In this document: piece after piece, positions 8,945-17,049 of the stretch
How the letters are laid out: every line of letters begins with the position of its first letter
How positions within the stretch are numbered: position 1 is the stretch's first letter
DNA from: Burkholderiales bacterium
Lineage (GTDB): Bacteria > Pseudomonadota > Gammaproteobacteria > Burkholderiales > Casimicrobiaceae
Assembly (NCBI GenBank): GCA_905339295.1
Contig: CAJPFI010000016.1
Span: 1 to 34,647, forward strand
DNA length: 34,647 bases
Direction of reading: 5' to 3'
Notes under the pieces: generated by a model
Seen by the model: the letters and a program-made list of their open reading frames with translations, nothing else
Database searches by the model: none
What the model was told of the DNA's origin: nothing
Translations under genes and position numbers: made by a program

Positions 8945-9538
8945 ATGCCCGCCGACCTGCCGCCCATCCCCGCCGCCGACGACCGCCTGATCTGGATCGA
9001 CCTCGAGATGACCGGCCTCAGGCCGGACGCCGACCGGATCATCGAGGTCGCGCTGGTCGTGACCGACGCATCCCTCGCGACGATCGCCGAGTCGCCGGCA
9101 TGGGTCGTCCACCAGTCCGACGCGACGCTCGCGGCGATGGATTCGTGGAACCAGGGGACGCACGGGCGCACCGGCCTGGTCGGCAAGGTCAGGGCCTCGA
9201 TGCACGACGAGGCGGCCGTCGAGGCGGCCGCGCTCGCATTCCTGCGCGCCCACGTTGCGGCCAAGGTCTCGCCGATGTGCGGCAATTCGATCTGCCAGGA
9301 CCGCCGCTTCCTCGCGCGCTGGATGCCCGCGCTCGAGGACCATTTCCACTACCGCAATCTCGACGTGTCGACGCTGAAGGAGCTCTGCCGCCGCTGGCAG
9401 CCCGAGGTCGCGAAGGCGTTCACGAAGGAATCGAAGCACACCGCGCTCGCCGACATCCACGAGGCGATCGACGAGCTCCGGCACTACCGCGAGCATTTCC
9501 TGCGTGTCGCGGCGGCCCGGCCGGCCGCGCCGGCATGA
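8945..9538 (+). CDS. orn: Oligoribonuclease
   Basis: Orn degrades 2-5 nucleotide RNA fragments, and the linear dinucleotides produced from cyclic di-GMP, to mononucleotides. The 197-residue protein has the complete DEDDh set: D19 and E21 in [10 protein letters not shown]119 in [10 protein letters not shown], and H165 and D170 in [12 protein letters not shown]. Length and motif spacing are typical. The frame is open upstream to 8711, but that part overlaps the divergent protease gene, so I use the ATG at 8945. Residues 1-10 ([10 protein letters not shown]) are a short unstructured lead. Its TGA overlaps the start of the Nudix gene as ATGA, so the two are translationally coupled. Confidence 0.96.
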   Translation: MPADLPPIPAADDRLIWIDLEMTGLRPDADRIIEVALVVTDASLATIAESPAWVVHQSDATLAAMDSWNQGTHGRTGLVGKVRASMHDEAAVEAAALAFLRAHVAAKVSPMCGNSICQDRRFLARWMPALEDHFHYRNLDVSTLKELCRRWQPEVAKAFTKESKHTALADIHEAIDELRHYREHFLRVAAARPAAPA

Positions 9539-10122
9539 TCGCGCCCGACCGCATGAAGTTCTGCAGCGAGTGCGGATCGCCGCGCGTCGAGTGGCGCGTT
9601 CCAGAAGGCGACAGCGTCCCGCGCGAGCTGTGCATGGCGTGCGGCGCGATCCACTACCGCAATCCCAAGATCGTCGTCGGCTGCCTCGCGACCTGGGGAG
9701 ACAGGGTGCTGCTGTGCAGGCGCGCGATCGAGCCGCGCCAGGGCCTGTGGACGCTGCCTGCCGGGTTCATGGAGAACGGCGAGACGATCGCGGCGGGCGC
9801 CGCGCGCGAGACGCTCGAGGAGGCCCAGGCGGAGGTCGACGTGGGCGAGCTCTACGTCGTGATCAGCCTGCCGCAGATCAGCCAGGTCTACATGATGTTC
9901 CGCTCCCGGCTGCTCGAGCCGGTGTTCGGGCCCGGTCCCGAGAGCCTCGAGGTGCGACTGTTCGACGAGGACGAGATCCCGTGGGAGCGGATCGCGTTCA
10001 GGACCATCGTGCGGACGCTGCGCAGCTATTTCCTCGATCGCCGCGACGGAGCGTTCCCGCTTCGCGTCTCGGCGCTGGAGCGTCGCGCGCGCCTCGCGCC
10101 CGACCTGTCCGGCGCCGCCTGA
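9535..10122 (+). CDS. Nudix hydrolase with N-terminal zinc ribbon
   Basis: The 195-residue Nudix pyrophosphohydrolase carries an N-terminal C4 zinc ribbon (C10-x2-C13, C33-x2-C36). The Nudix box runs from G77 through E83, R91-E92 and E95-E96. The usual glycine near the end of the box (GX5EX7REUXEEXGU) is Q98 here, a substitution seen in ADP-ribose/NAD-type zinc-ribbon Nudix proteins. The metal-binding glutamates are intact. The likely substrate is a nucleoside diphosphate derivative such as ADP-ribose or NADH, but this cannot be fixed from sequence. The start at 9535 overlaps the orn stop; a second Met at 9553, directly before the zinc ribbon, is an alternative. Confidence 0.9.
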   Translation: MIAPDRMKFCSECGSPRVEWRVPEGDSVPRELCMACGAIHYRNPKIVVGCLATWGDRVLLCRRAIEPRQGLWTLPAGFMENGETIAAGAARETLEEAQAEVDVGELYVVISLPQISQVYMMFRSRLLEPVFGPGPESLEVRLFDEDEIPWERIAFRTIVRTLRSYFLDRRDGAFPLRVSALERRARLAPDLSGAA

Positions 10123-10167
10123 CCCCCCTCCGGGGCCGCTTCGGCGCCCTCCGCGGGGAACCTGCGG

Positions 10168-10173
10168 TAGACT
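10168..10173 (+). promoter_or_regulatory. Possible -10 for the TAXI binding-protein gene
   Basis: TAGACT (four of six matches to TATAAT) lies about 100 bases before the TAXI start, followed by a small AT-rich patch (cgaatttgcgatt). There is no convincing -35. This is a weak call based on position and local base composition. Confidence 0.25.
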
Positions 10174-10276
10174 CGCGCGTCGAATTTGCGATTGGCGTCC
10201 CGACCCGGGGGAGCACGGCGGGCGGGGGCGCCACCCTCGCCGGGGCACCGCGCCGGCATGTCACCTGGAGGCTTCG

Positions 10277-11251
10277 ATGCACGCATTCCACCGCGCGGCG
10301 CTCGCCGCGACCACCGCGCTGACCCTCGCCGCGGGCGCTCCCGCGCTGGCCCAGCAGGGCAACCGCATCTCGATCACGACCGGCGGCACCGGCGGCGTCT
10401 ACTACCCGCTCGGCGGGGGCATGGCGAACATCCTGTCGAAATACGTTCCCGGCATGCACGTGACGGCCGAGGTCACCGGCGGGTCGGTGGACAACCTGAA
10501 GCTCCTGCAGGCCGGCAAGTCCGAGGTCGCCTTCTCGATGGTCGACGCGGCATGGGCGGGCTACAAGGGACAGGACAAGTTCAAGGACGCGCCGGTCTCG
10601 GCGCGCACGCTCATGGTGCTCTACCCGAACCGGATGCAGATCGTGACGGTCGAGGGCAGCGGCATCAGCAGGCTCTCCGACCTCAAGGGGAAGCGCGTGT
10701 CGACCGGCTCGCCGGGCAGCGGCGTCGAGGTGATGGCGCTGCGCGTGCTCGACGCGATGGGCATCGACCCGAAGAACGACATCAAGCAGGAGCGGCTCGG
10801 CGCCGCGGAGAGCGTCAACGCGATCAAGGACAGGAAGATCGACGCGTTCTTCTGGGTCGGTGGCGTGCCGACCGCGGCGATCACCGACCTCGCGGCGACG
10901 CCGGGCCTCAAGGCGAAGCTCCTCGACCATGCCGAGGCGATCACGTCGATGAACGCGAAGTACGGGCCGCTCTACGTCAAGGGCGTCATCCCGGCGAACT
11001 CGTACGCTGGCCAGGACAAGGCGGTCGAGAACATCGACGTCTGGAACGTCCTGGTCGTGAGCGACAAGATGTCCGACGACATGGCCTACCGGATCGTCAG
11101 GACGCTGATGGAGAAGAAGCCCGAGCTCGTCGCCGTGCACAAGGAGGCGCAGAACATCGACCTCAAGTACCAGGCGCTGGGCTCGCCGCTTCCCTGGCAC
11201 CCGGGCGCAAGGAAGTACTTCGAGGAGCAGGGCATCAAGTTCGCGAACTGA
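10277..11251 (+). CDS. TAXI family TRAP transporter solute-binding protein
   Basis: This is the periplasmic substrate receptor of a tripartite ATP-independent periplasmic (TRAP) transporter. It has 324 residues. A signal peptide occupies residues 1 to about 25 (APALA then QQ). The mature start ISITTGGTGGVYYPLGGGMANIL and the later LSDLKGKRVSTGSPGSGVEVMALRVL are classic TAXI-family segments. Ligands of TAXI receptors are typically organic acids or amino acids; nothing here fixes the substrate. The ATG at 10277 follows a good Shine-Dalgarno (CTGGAGG, about 10265-10271). The matching fused permease starts at 13828 on the same strand, but two oppositely oriented genes intervene, which is unusual because the two normally lie side by side. 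Confidence 0.93.
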   Translation: MHAFHRAALAATTALTLAAGAPALAQQGNRISITTGGTGGVYYPLGGGMANILSKYVPGMHVTAEVTGGSVDNLKLLQAGKSEVAFSMVDAAWAGYKGQDKFKDAPVSARTLMVLYPNRMQIVTVEGSGISRLSDLKGKRVSTGSPGSGVEVMALRVLDAMGIDPKNDIKQERLGAAESVNAIKDRKIDAFFWVGGVPTAAITDLAATPGLKAKLLDHAEAITSMNAKYGPLYVKGVIPANSYAGQDKAVENIDVWNVLVVSDKMSDDMAYRIVRTLMEKKPELVAVHKEAQNIDLKYQALGSPLPWHPGARKYFEEQGIKFAN

Positions 11252-11260
11252 CGGAAAGGG

Positions 11261-11277
11261 GCGCCGGGTCCGGCGCG
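11261..11277. terminator. GC-rich hairpin between convergent genes
   Basis: The sequence gcgccg-ggtc-cggcgc forms a six-base-pair stem with a four-base loop ten bases after the TAXI stop. It lies in the 89-base gap before the convergent glycosyltransferase stop. There is no U-tract, so intrinsic termination would be weak. Confidence 0.35.
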
Positions 11278-11340
11278 CGTGCGCGTGCGCCGCCGCCGGC
11301 TCCACGCGCCGGTCCCGTCGCCCCCTGCGCGCGACCGCGC

Positions 11341-13206
11341 TCAGCCGCGCAACGCGTCCGGCAGCGTCGCGAAGTCGTACTCCCGCCCGGGCTCGATCGC
11401 CACGATCAGGAGGTCGTCGGGCTCCTCCGCGAGGTAGTCGTACCCCGACGGCTGGAATCGCCGTTGCGGGTCGAGCGCATTGTGGAATTCGCGCCGCCGG
11501 ATCCGGTCCTCGCGGCGGATCGTCTTCAGGTGGTAGAGGCGGAAGCCGGACGGAACCTTGCGGCCGTACTTGCGCACGTGGTCGGGGTACCACTGGCCGT
11601 GCAGGTCGCGGTCGAGGTCGTAGCGCACGCGCGGGGGAACGCGGAAGAAGCGCGCGCGCGTCTTGCGGCCCCAGATGCCGTCCTGCCGGAAATGCCGCGG
11701 GCTGTCCCACAGCTCCTTCAGCACGAGCCACACGCACGCGACGTCGTTGTGACGGAACGACGCGGCGATCGCGCGGAGCCGCGCGAGGAACGCCTCCTCG
11801 AAACGTTCGTCCGCGTCGCAGCACAGCACCCAGTCGAAGCCGAGCTCGAGCGCGCGCTCGACGAGCCGCCGCTTGTTCTCGCGCTCGTTCCATGCGTGAT
11901 CGGCGCGCGCCGCGTTGGTCAGCGTGTCGGCGACCGCCGGGTCGCGCGCGAGCAGCGAGCGCGTCGCGTCGGTCGATCCGTCGTCGAGCGCCAGGATCGC
12001 GTCGACGTGCCCGCGCAGGTGGTCGAGGCAGCCCGGCAGGTAAGCGGCCTCGTTGCGCAGCTGCATGACGCACGCGACGCGTGGGCGGCGGCGGACATGC
12101 GCGGCGGGGGGCTGGCTGCTTCCCGGCGCGCGCGACGCCGCGCCGCACGCAGCGCAGCCCGGACGCGGCGGATCGAAGTGGAGCCGGCGTCCGCATGCCC
12201 GGCACCGATGGAGCGAGGCGACCGGCACCACCGATCCGGGCGGCGGCGGGACGTCCGGCGGCGCCGGCGTGAGGCCGGGTGCCTCGTCGGTCCGCCGGCG
12301 ACGCTGTGCATGCGCGTACGCGACCCGCGAGAACGACTCGCCCCAGGCGCCCTCCCGGTTCGCGATTGCCGCGGCCGGTGAGCATTTCGCCAGCGCGAGG
12401 CCGGGATCGCGTTCGAGCACCGTATTGCGAGCGTCGGGGCGCTCGTCGAACGAGAGGTGGAGCAGCCTCATCCGGTCGCAGGCGAGCAGCGTCGCGCCGT
12501 CCAGCTCGAGGCGGATGCGCAGGTTGTCGTCGTCGGCGCCCCAGCCCGAGAGGCTCTCGTCGTAGCCGCGGATCCTCTCGAACGCCGCGCGCGGACCGCA
12601 GATCGATCCGTAGTGCACGGGCATCGCCTCCGGGCGGCGCGCGAGCGCGTCGAACGCCTGCGCGACATCGGGAGGGTCCGCAAGGTCGGCGAAGCGCGCG
12701 AACGCCACGCGCCCGATCGCGACGCCTCCCGGGAAGTCCTTCACGGCGTCGAGCGCGATGCCGGGGGCGTCGCCGGCGAACGCCGACTCGGGCGACGCGA
12801 CGAACACGTAGGTCCCCTCCGCGTGCCGCAGTCCGACGTTGATCGCGCGGCACGGCGGGCGCCACGCGTGGGGGGTGTCGTTGACCACGACATTCCAGCG
12901 GATCGACGGCCAGCGGCGCACGAGCTCGAGCAGCCCGGGCTCGTCGGACGCGTCGTCCATCGCGACGACGACCTCGAGGCCGTCGCGGGCGAGCCACGGG
13001 GCGTTGAGCGGCAGCACGCGCTCGAACTCCGCGAGCTTGCGGTAGAACGGCAGGATGACGCTCAGGATCGGACGCGGGAGCGTACTCGGTTCCGCGAACC
13101 CGCCGGGCGCGGCACGGGGGCCGGCCGCCATGGCCGCTCCGCAGCAGTCCTTGTACCGCTTGCCGCTGCCGCAGGGGCAGCGAACATTGCGCGATGCGCC
13201 GGTCAT
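11341..13206 (-). CDS. SEC-C / double GT2-type glycosyltransferase fusion
   Basis: The 621-residue protein has four visible parts. Residues 9-23 are a SEC-C zinc motif (C10, C12, C21, C22 in CPCGSGKRYKDCC). Residues about 46-275 are a first family-2 GT-A fold: LSVILPFYRK, DDASDE at 84-89, and a galactosyltransferase-like GWGADDDNLRIRL at 221-233. Residues about 300-375 are a Pro/Ala-rich linker holding a C4 zinc ribbon (C335, C338, C351, C354). Residues about 377-600 are a second GT-A domain: VACVMQLRNEAAYL, DDGSTD at 408-413, and D464-A-D466. The first domain has ASPE (137-140) near where a DxD would be expected. Nucleotide-sugar transfer to a glycan or protein is likely, but donor and acceptor are unknown. 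The protein is probably cytoplasmic, with no transmembrane helix. It follows the DUF302 gene on the same strand after 96 bases and splits the TAXI transporter locus. Confidence 0.85.
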   Translation of the reverse strand: MTGASRNVRCPCGSGKRYKDCCGAAMAAGPRAAPGGFAEPSTLPRPILSVILPFYRKLAEFERVLPLNAPWLARDGLEVVVAMDDASDEPGLLELVRRWPSIRWNVVVNDTPHAWRPPCRAINVGLRHAEGTYVFVASPESAFAGDAPGIALDAVKDFPGGVAIGRVAFARFADLADPPDVAQAFDALARRPEAMPVHYGSICGPRAAFERIRGYDESLSGWGADDDNLRIRLELDGATLLACDRMRLLHLSFDERPDARNTVLERDPGLALAKCSPAAAIANREGAWGESFSRVAYAHAQRRRRTDEAPGLTPAPPDVPPPPGSVVPVASLHRCRACGRRLHFDPPRPGCAACGAASRAPGSSQPPAAHVRRRPRVACVMQLRNEAAYLPGCLDHLRGHVDAILALDDGSTDATRSLLARDPAVADTLTNAARADHAWNERENKRRLVERALELGFDWVLCCDADERFEEAFLARLRAIAASFRHNDVACVWLVLKELWDSPRHFRQDGIWGRKTRARFFRVPPRVRYDLDRDLHGQWYPDHVRKYGRKVPSGFRLYHLKTIRREDRIRRREFHNALDPQRRFQPSGYDYLAEEPDDLLIVAIEPGREYDFATLPDALRG

Positions 13207-13302
13207 CTGCGTTCGTGGCGCGGCGGCGTCGGTCCGCTCGTCGGCGCGCCCGCCCGGTCGATCCGCGGTGCGACGCGTTCGCCGGGACCGGCGGCGCGAA
13301 CC

Positions 13303-13695
13303 TCAGATCGCCGCGAGCACCCGGTCGAGTCTCGCTCGCACCTCGCGGGCGAGCGGCTCGACGTCCGCGCGGCCGGTGAGCTCGAAGAGCGCGATCGGGT
13401 CGAGCATCTCGACATGCACCTTCCCGCCGGTGTCCTCGCGGACCACGACGTTGCAGGGCAGCAGGAGTCCGATCGTCGGCTCGGCCTCGAGCGCCTTCGC
13501 GGCGAGCGGCGGGTTGCACGCGCCCAGGATGCGCTGGCGCGGGCGGTCGAGGCCGAGCTTGTTCCTGAGCGTCGCCTGGACGTCGATCTCGGTGAGCACA
13601 CCGAAGCCTTCGGCGGCCAGCGCCGCAATCGTGCGCTCGAGGGCGGTGTCGAAGGGGAGGGCGACGGTGCGCCCGAATCCGTAGCGATTCTTCAT
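13303..13695 (-). CDS. DUF302 domain protein
   Basis: The 130-residue protein is a single DUF302 domain. It opens with a VALPFDTALERTIAALAAEGFGVLTEID-like block, contains the GACNPPLAAKALEAEP segment with the family's Cys-Asn-Pro, and has LLPCNVVV further on. There is no signal peptide. The molecular function of DUF302 is unknown; members are often found with stress or low-oxygen genes. The ATG at 13695 has GGAG about eight bases upstream. A FNR/CRP-like palindrome (13749-13762) and a -10 (TATCCT, minus 13726-13721) lie upstream at class II spacing. The glycosyltransferase gene follows on the same strand after 96 bases and may be co-transcribed. Confidence 0.88.
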   Translation of the reverse strand: MKNRYGFGRTVALPFDTALERTIAALAAEGFGVLTEIDVQATLRNKLGLDRPRQRILGACNPPLAAKALEAEPTIGLLLPCNVVVREDTGGKVHVEMLDPIALFELTGRADVEPLAREVRARLDRVLAAI

Positions 13696-13720
13696 GGGGT
13701 CTCCATCGGGGTCGACCGAC

Positions 13721-13762
13721 AGGATACGCGCGACGGCGCCGGGGCTCGGTGACGCAGGTCAC
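13721..13762 (-). promoter_or_regulatory. FNR/CRP-like box and -10 upstream of the DUF302 gene
   Basis: GTGAC-GCAG-GTCAC at 13749-13762 is a perfect five-base inverted repeat with a four-base spacer, the geometry of FNR/Anr sites (TTGAT-N4-ATCAA). On the minus strand TATCCT (13726-13721) follows. A start site about seven bases beyond it, near 13714, would place the box centre at about -41.5, the classic class II activation position, with an mRNA leader of about 19 bases. The same box is about 65 bases ahead of the TRAP permease GTG on the other strand and could affect both. The identity of the regulator is inference. Confidence 0.5.
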
Positions 13763-13788
13763 GCAGGGCGGTCGCGGGCCGGGACGCA

Positions 13789-13797
13789 TGCTAGGCT
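13789..13797 (+). promoter_or_regulatory. Possible extended -10 for the TRAP permease gene
   Basis: TG-c-TAGGCT at 13789-13797 has extended -10 geometry about 30 bases before the GTG at 13828, suggesting that the permease has its own promoter despite being separated from its binding-protein gene. This is a weak match and a positional argument only. Confidence 0.3.
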
Positions 13798-13827
13798 TGC
13801 CGGCCACCGGAAGAGCAGGGCGCCAGG

Positions 13828-15807
13828 GTGACCGATACGCCGCGGAATTCGACGACGGGCGCGACGAGGGATGCCGCGATCAGCGAGGCGCAACTCCGCG
13901 TCGCCGAGGCGTACATCGAGCAGGAGGAAGGCGCGACCAGCCGCCACCGCGGCGCCCTCGCGTCGCTGGCGACCGCGCTCCTGGTCGCGATGAGCCTGTT
14001 CCACCTGTACGCCGCGGTCGAGATCGTTCCCGCGCAGGTGCTGAGGCCGGTTCACGTCGGCTTCGTGCTGGTGCTCGTGTTCCTGCTGTTCCCGATCGCG
14101 GCTCGCTACCGCAACCGGCTCATGTGGTGGGACGTCGTGTGCGCGCTGCTCGGGCTCGCGACCATCGCCTACCTGATCGCGGGCGGCGACGACATCTGGG
14201 ACCGCAACGTCCAGCCGTCGCCGTCCGACGCGTTCTTCGGGATCGCGTTCGTCGCGCTCGTGCTCGAGGCCTGCCGGCGCACGTCGGGCTGGATCATGAC
14301 CGGCGTCATCCTGGCGTTCGTCGCCTACGCGTTCGCGGGACCGTGGCTCCCCGACGAATGGTCGCATCGCGGCTACGACTTCGCGAGCCTGTCGGGCTTC
14401 CTCTACCAGACGCTCGAGGGCATCTTCGGCACGGCCGTCGACGTGTCGTCGTCGCTCATCGTCCTGTTCACGATCTACGGCGCGTTCCTGCAGCAGTCGG
14501 GCGCGGGCCGCTTCTTCCTCGACTGGAGCTTCGCCGCGATGGGCGGCAAGCACGCGAGCGCGGGCCGCACCGTCGTGCTCGCGTCGTTCCTGCTGGGCGG
14601 CCCGTCGGGCTCGGGCGTCGCGACCACCGTGACGATCGGGTCGGTCGCCTGGCCGATGCTCGCGAAGTCGGGCTACGGCAAGGACGCCGCCGGCGGCCTG
14701 CTCGCGGCGGCGGGGCTGGGCGCGATCATCTCGCCGCCGGTGCTGGGCGCCGCCGCGTTCCTGATCGCCGAGTTCCTGAAGATCGGCTATCTCGACGTGA
14801 TCCTGATGGCGGTCGTCCCGACGCTGCTCTACTACCTGTCGCTGCTCGTGATGGTGGAGCTCGACGTGCGCCGCCTCGGCATGTCGGAGGTCGCGTTCGA
14901 GCGCGTGCATTCGCTGTGGCAGCTCACCCGGCGCTACGGCTTCCACTTCGTGTCGCTGGTCGCGATCGTCGTGTTCCTCGTGATGGGGTTCTCGCCGGTG
15001 CTCTCGGTGTTCTGGGCGACCGTCGTGACCTTCGCGGTGAGCTTCCTCGACCTCCGGCACGCGCTGTTCCCGCGCCGGCTCGTCGCGGCGCTGCGCGACG
15101 GATCCGGGCAGGTGCTGAACGTCGCCGCGGTCTGCGCGGCCGCCGGCATCATCGTCGGCGTCGTCGCGAAGACCGGGCTCGGGCTCAAGTTCTCGGCGAT
15201 CGTGATCTCGTACGCCGGCGGCAGCCTGACGCTGACCGCGGTCTACACGGCGCTGATCGTCTGGGTCGTGGGGCTCGCGGTGCCGGTGACCGCGAGCTAC
15301 ATCATCTGCGCGGTGATCGCCGCGCCCGCGCTCACGAAGCTCGGCGTGCCCGACTTCGCCGCGCACATGTTCATCTTCTACTACGCGGTGCTCTCCGAGG
15401 TGTCGCCGCCGACTGCGCTCTCGCCGTTCGCGGCGGCCGCGATCACGGGCGGCAATCCGTACAGGACGACGCTGCAGTCGTGGAAGTACACGCTGCCGGC
15501 GTTCGTCGTCCCGTTCGCGTTCGTGCTGACGCCCGACGGCGTCGGCCTCCTGCTCAAGGCGCCGCCGGACGGCTCGTGGCCCGCCGTCGCGTGGATCGCG
15601 GCAACGGCGGTCGTCGGCATCGTCGCGCTCGCCTGCGGAGCGCAGGGCTGGTTCGCGGGAAGGCTGTCGGCGGCCGAGCGCGCCGCGCTGATCGCGTCGG
15701 GGCTGCTGCTCGTCTACCCGGCGACGTGGAGCGACGGCGCCGGCATCGGCGGCATGCTGATCGTCGCCGCGGTACGCGCGTTCAGGCGGCGCGCCGCGCC
15801 CGCGTGA
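13828..15807 (+). CDS. TRAP transporter fused permease (4TM/12TM, TAXI type)
   Basis: This is the inner-membrane part of the TAXI TRAP transporter, with the small DctQ-like and large DctM-like subunits fused in one 659-residue chain. It drives solute uptake with an ion gradient. After a cytoplasmic lead of about 45 residues come many hydrophobic helices. The DctM-like half shows QQSGAGRFFLDWSFAAMGG, LGGPSGSGVATTVTIGS, SPPVLGAAAFLIAEF and a late SEVSPPTALSPFAAAAITGG, the repeated sodium- and substrate-site-like segments of this family. The start is GTG at 13828, with CAGGG shortly upstream. It should work with the receptor at 10277-11251, though two minus-strand genes separate them. It converges with the threonine ammonia-lyase gene with only seven bases between stops. 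Confidence 0.93.
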   Translation: MTDTPRNSTTGATRDAAISEAQLRVAEAYIEQEEGATSRHRGALASLATALLVAMSLFHLYAAVEIVPAQVLRPVHVGFVLVLVFLLFPIAARYRNRLMWWDVVCALLGLATIAYLIAGGDDIWDRNVQPSPSDAFFGIAFVALVLEACRRTSGWIMTGVILAFVAYAFAGPWLPDEWSHRGYDFASLSGFLYQTLEGIFGTAVDVSSSLIVLFTIYGAFLQQSGAGRFFLDWSFAAMGGKHASAGRTVVLASFLLGGPSGSGVATTVTIGSVAWPMLAKSGYGKDAAGGLLAAAGLGAIISPPVLGAAAFLIAEFLKIGYLDVILMAVVPTLLYYLSLLVMVELDVRRLGMSEVAFERVHSLWQLTRRYGFHFVSLVAIVVFLVMGFSPVLSVFWATVVTFAVSFLDLRHALFPRRLVAALRDGSGQVLNVAAVCAAAGIIVGVVAKTGLGLKFSAIVISYAGGSLTLTAVYTALIVWVVGLAVPVTASYIICAVIAAPALTKLGVPDFAAHMFIFYYAVLSEVSPPTALSPFAAAAITGGNPYRTTLQSWKYTLPAFVVPFAFVLTPDGVGLLLKAPPDGSWPAVAWIAATAVVGIVALACGAQGWFAGRLSAAERAALIASGLLLVYPATWSDGAGIGGMLIVAAVRAFRRRAAPA

Positions 15808-15814
15808 GCCCGGG

Positions 15815-17032
15815 TCAGCCGACGACGCGGATGCCCGCGTCGCCGAGCGCCGCGTGCAGCGAACGGACGTGGTCGTGGCCCGTGGTCTCGACGACGCACA
15901 CGACGCGCACGGCCGACAGGTCCGGGCCGGAGAACGCGCGGTCGTGCACGATCTCCTTGATCGACGCGCCGGTCGACGCGATCACCGCGGTGAGCCGCGC
16001 GAGCCCGCCCGGCCGGTCGGAGATCGACACGGTGAAGCGCGCGAGGCGGCCGTCGGTCACGAGCCCGGTCTCGATCAACCGGTCGAGGATCGTGAGGTCG
16101 ATGTTGCCGCCGCACAGCACGAGCACGACGCGCCTGCCCTTCAGGTGGTCGAGCTTGGCGGCGAGAAACGCGGCGAGCGGCGCCGCGCCGGCGCCCTCGA
16201 CGACGCTCTTCTCGAGCTCCATCAGCCGCAGGATCGCCAGCGCGATCGACGCCTCGTCGACGGTGACCAGCCGGTCGACGACGCGCTTCGCGATCGGATA
16301 GGTGATCGCGCCGGTCTGCGCGACCGCGAGGCCGTCGGCGAGCGTCGGCGACAGCGCGACCTGCACCGGGCCGTGGTGCGCGAACGCCGCGGCGAGCGAT
16401 GGCGCGTTCTCGGGCTCGACGCCGACGATCTCGACCGACGGCTTCCGCGCCTTCGCGACGAGGCCGATCCCGGAGACGAGCCCGCCGCCGCCGACCGGAA
16501 CGACGATCGCCTCGACGTCGGGCGTCTGCTCGAGGATCTCGAGGCCCATCGTGCCCTGTCCCGCGACGACGTGCGCATCGTCGTAGGGATGGATGAAGGC
16601 GAGGCCGCGCTCGGCCGCGATCTCGGTCGCCTTCGCGCGCGCCTCGGTCAGGTCCTCGCCGTGCAGGATCACCTCGGCGCCGAGCTGGCGGCAGCTGGTG
16701 ACCTTGACGAGTGGCGCGAAGCGCGGCATGACGACGGTCACCGGGACGCCGAGCAGGCTGCCGTGGTAGGCGACGCCCTGCGCGTGGTTGCCGGCGGACG
16801 CGGCGATCACGCCGCGCCTGCGCGCGTCGTCGCCGAGCTGCAGCAGGGCGTTGCGCGCGCCGCGCTCCTTGAAGCTGCCCGTGCGCTGCAGGTAGTCGAG
16901 CTTGCACCAGATGCGCGCGCCGGTGAGGTTCGACAGCGGGATCGACTCGACGCAGGGACTCTCGTAGATGCCGCCGCGGATGCGCTCGCGGGCCGCGACG
17001 ATGTCCGCGAGCGTGACGGCAAGGTCGTCCAT
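15815..17032 (-). CDS. ilvA: Threonine ammonia-lyase with C-terminal ACT domain
   Basis: This PLP enzyme converts threonine to 2-oxobutanoate and ammonia, and can act on serine. The 405-residue product has the PLP lysine K55 in GSFKERGARNAL, SAGNHAQG at 79-86, and the phosphate-binding GGGGLVSG loop. A short ACT-like regulatory region (about 326-405) begins at RFTVSISDRPGGLARLTAVIA. The single short ACT domain and the length fit the approximately 400-residue class often annotated as catabolic or ilvA-type, not the 500-residue biosynthetic enzyme with two ACT-like modules. I start at the ATG at 17032; the open frame further upstream overlaps the mutase gene. The mutase stop is 17 bases upstream, so the two are probably co-transcribed. 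Confidence 0.92.
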   Translation of the reverse strand: MDDLAVTLADIVAARERIRGGIYESPCVESIPLSNLTGARIWCKLDYLQRTGSFKERGARNALLQLGDDARRRGVIAASAGNHAQGVAYHGSLLGVPVTVVMPRFAPLVKVTSCRQLGAEVILHGEDLTEARAKATEIAAERGLAFIHPYDDAHVVAGQGTMGLEILEQTPDVEAIVVPVGGGGLVSGIGLVAKARKPSVEIVGVEPENAPSLAAAFAHHGPVQVALSPTLADGLAVAQTGAITYPIAKRVVDRLVTVDEASIALAILRLMELEKSVVEGAGAAPLAAFLAAKLDHLKGRRVVLVLCGGNIDLTILDRLIETGLVTDGRLARFTVSISDRPGGLARLTAVIASTGASIKEIVHDRAFSGPDLSAVRVVCVVETTGHDHVRSLHAALGDAGIRVVG

Positions 17033-17049
17033 CGCGGGCGGCCGCGGCG

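Noticed and set aside
7226-9496. One 756-codon minus-strand frame containing the cytochrome
   Set aside because: Only the last 119 residues are a recognisable cytochrome. The rest is the protease and oligoribonuclease region in a wrong frame, so this is not a fusion protein.
11269-11297. Alternating gcgcgtgcgcgtgcgc tract as a Z-DNA signal
   Set aside because: It is short and expected by chance at this GC content between two gene ends.
9998-13807. A minus-strand open frame of about 1270 codons
   Set aside because: It covers the TAXI, glycosyltransferase and DUF302 genes in a wrong frame and has only Arg/Pro/Ala-rich sequence; the true genes have clear domains.
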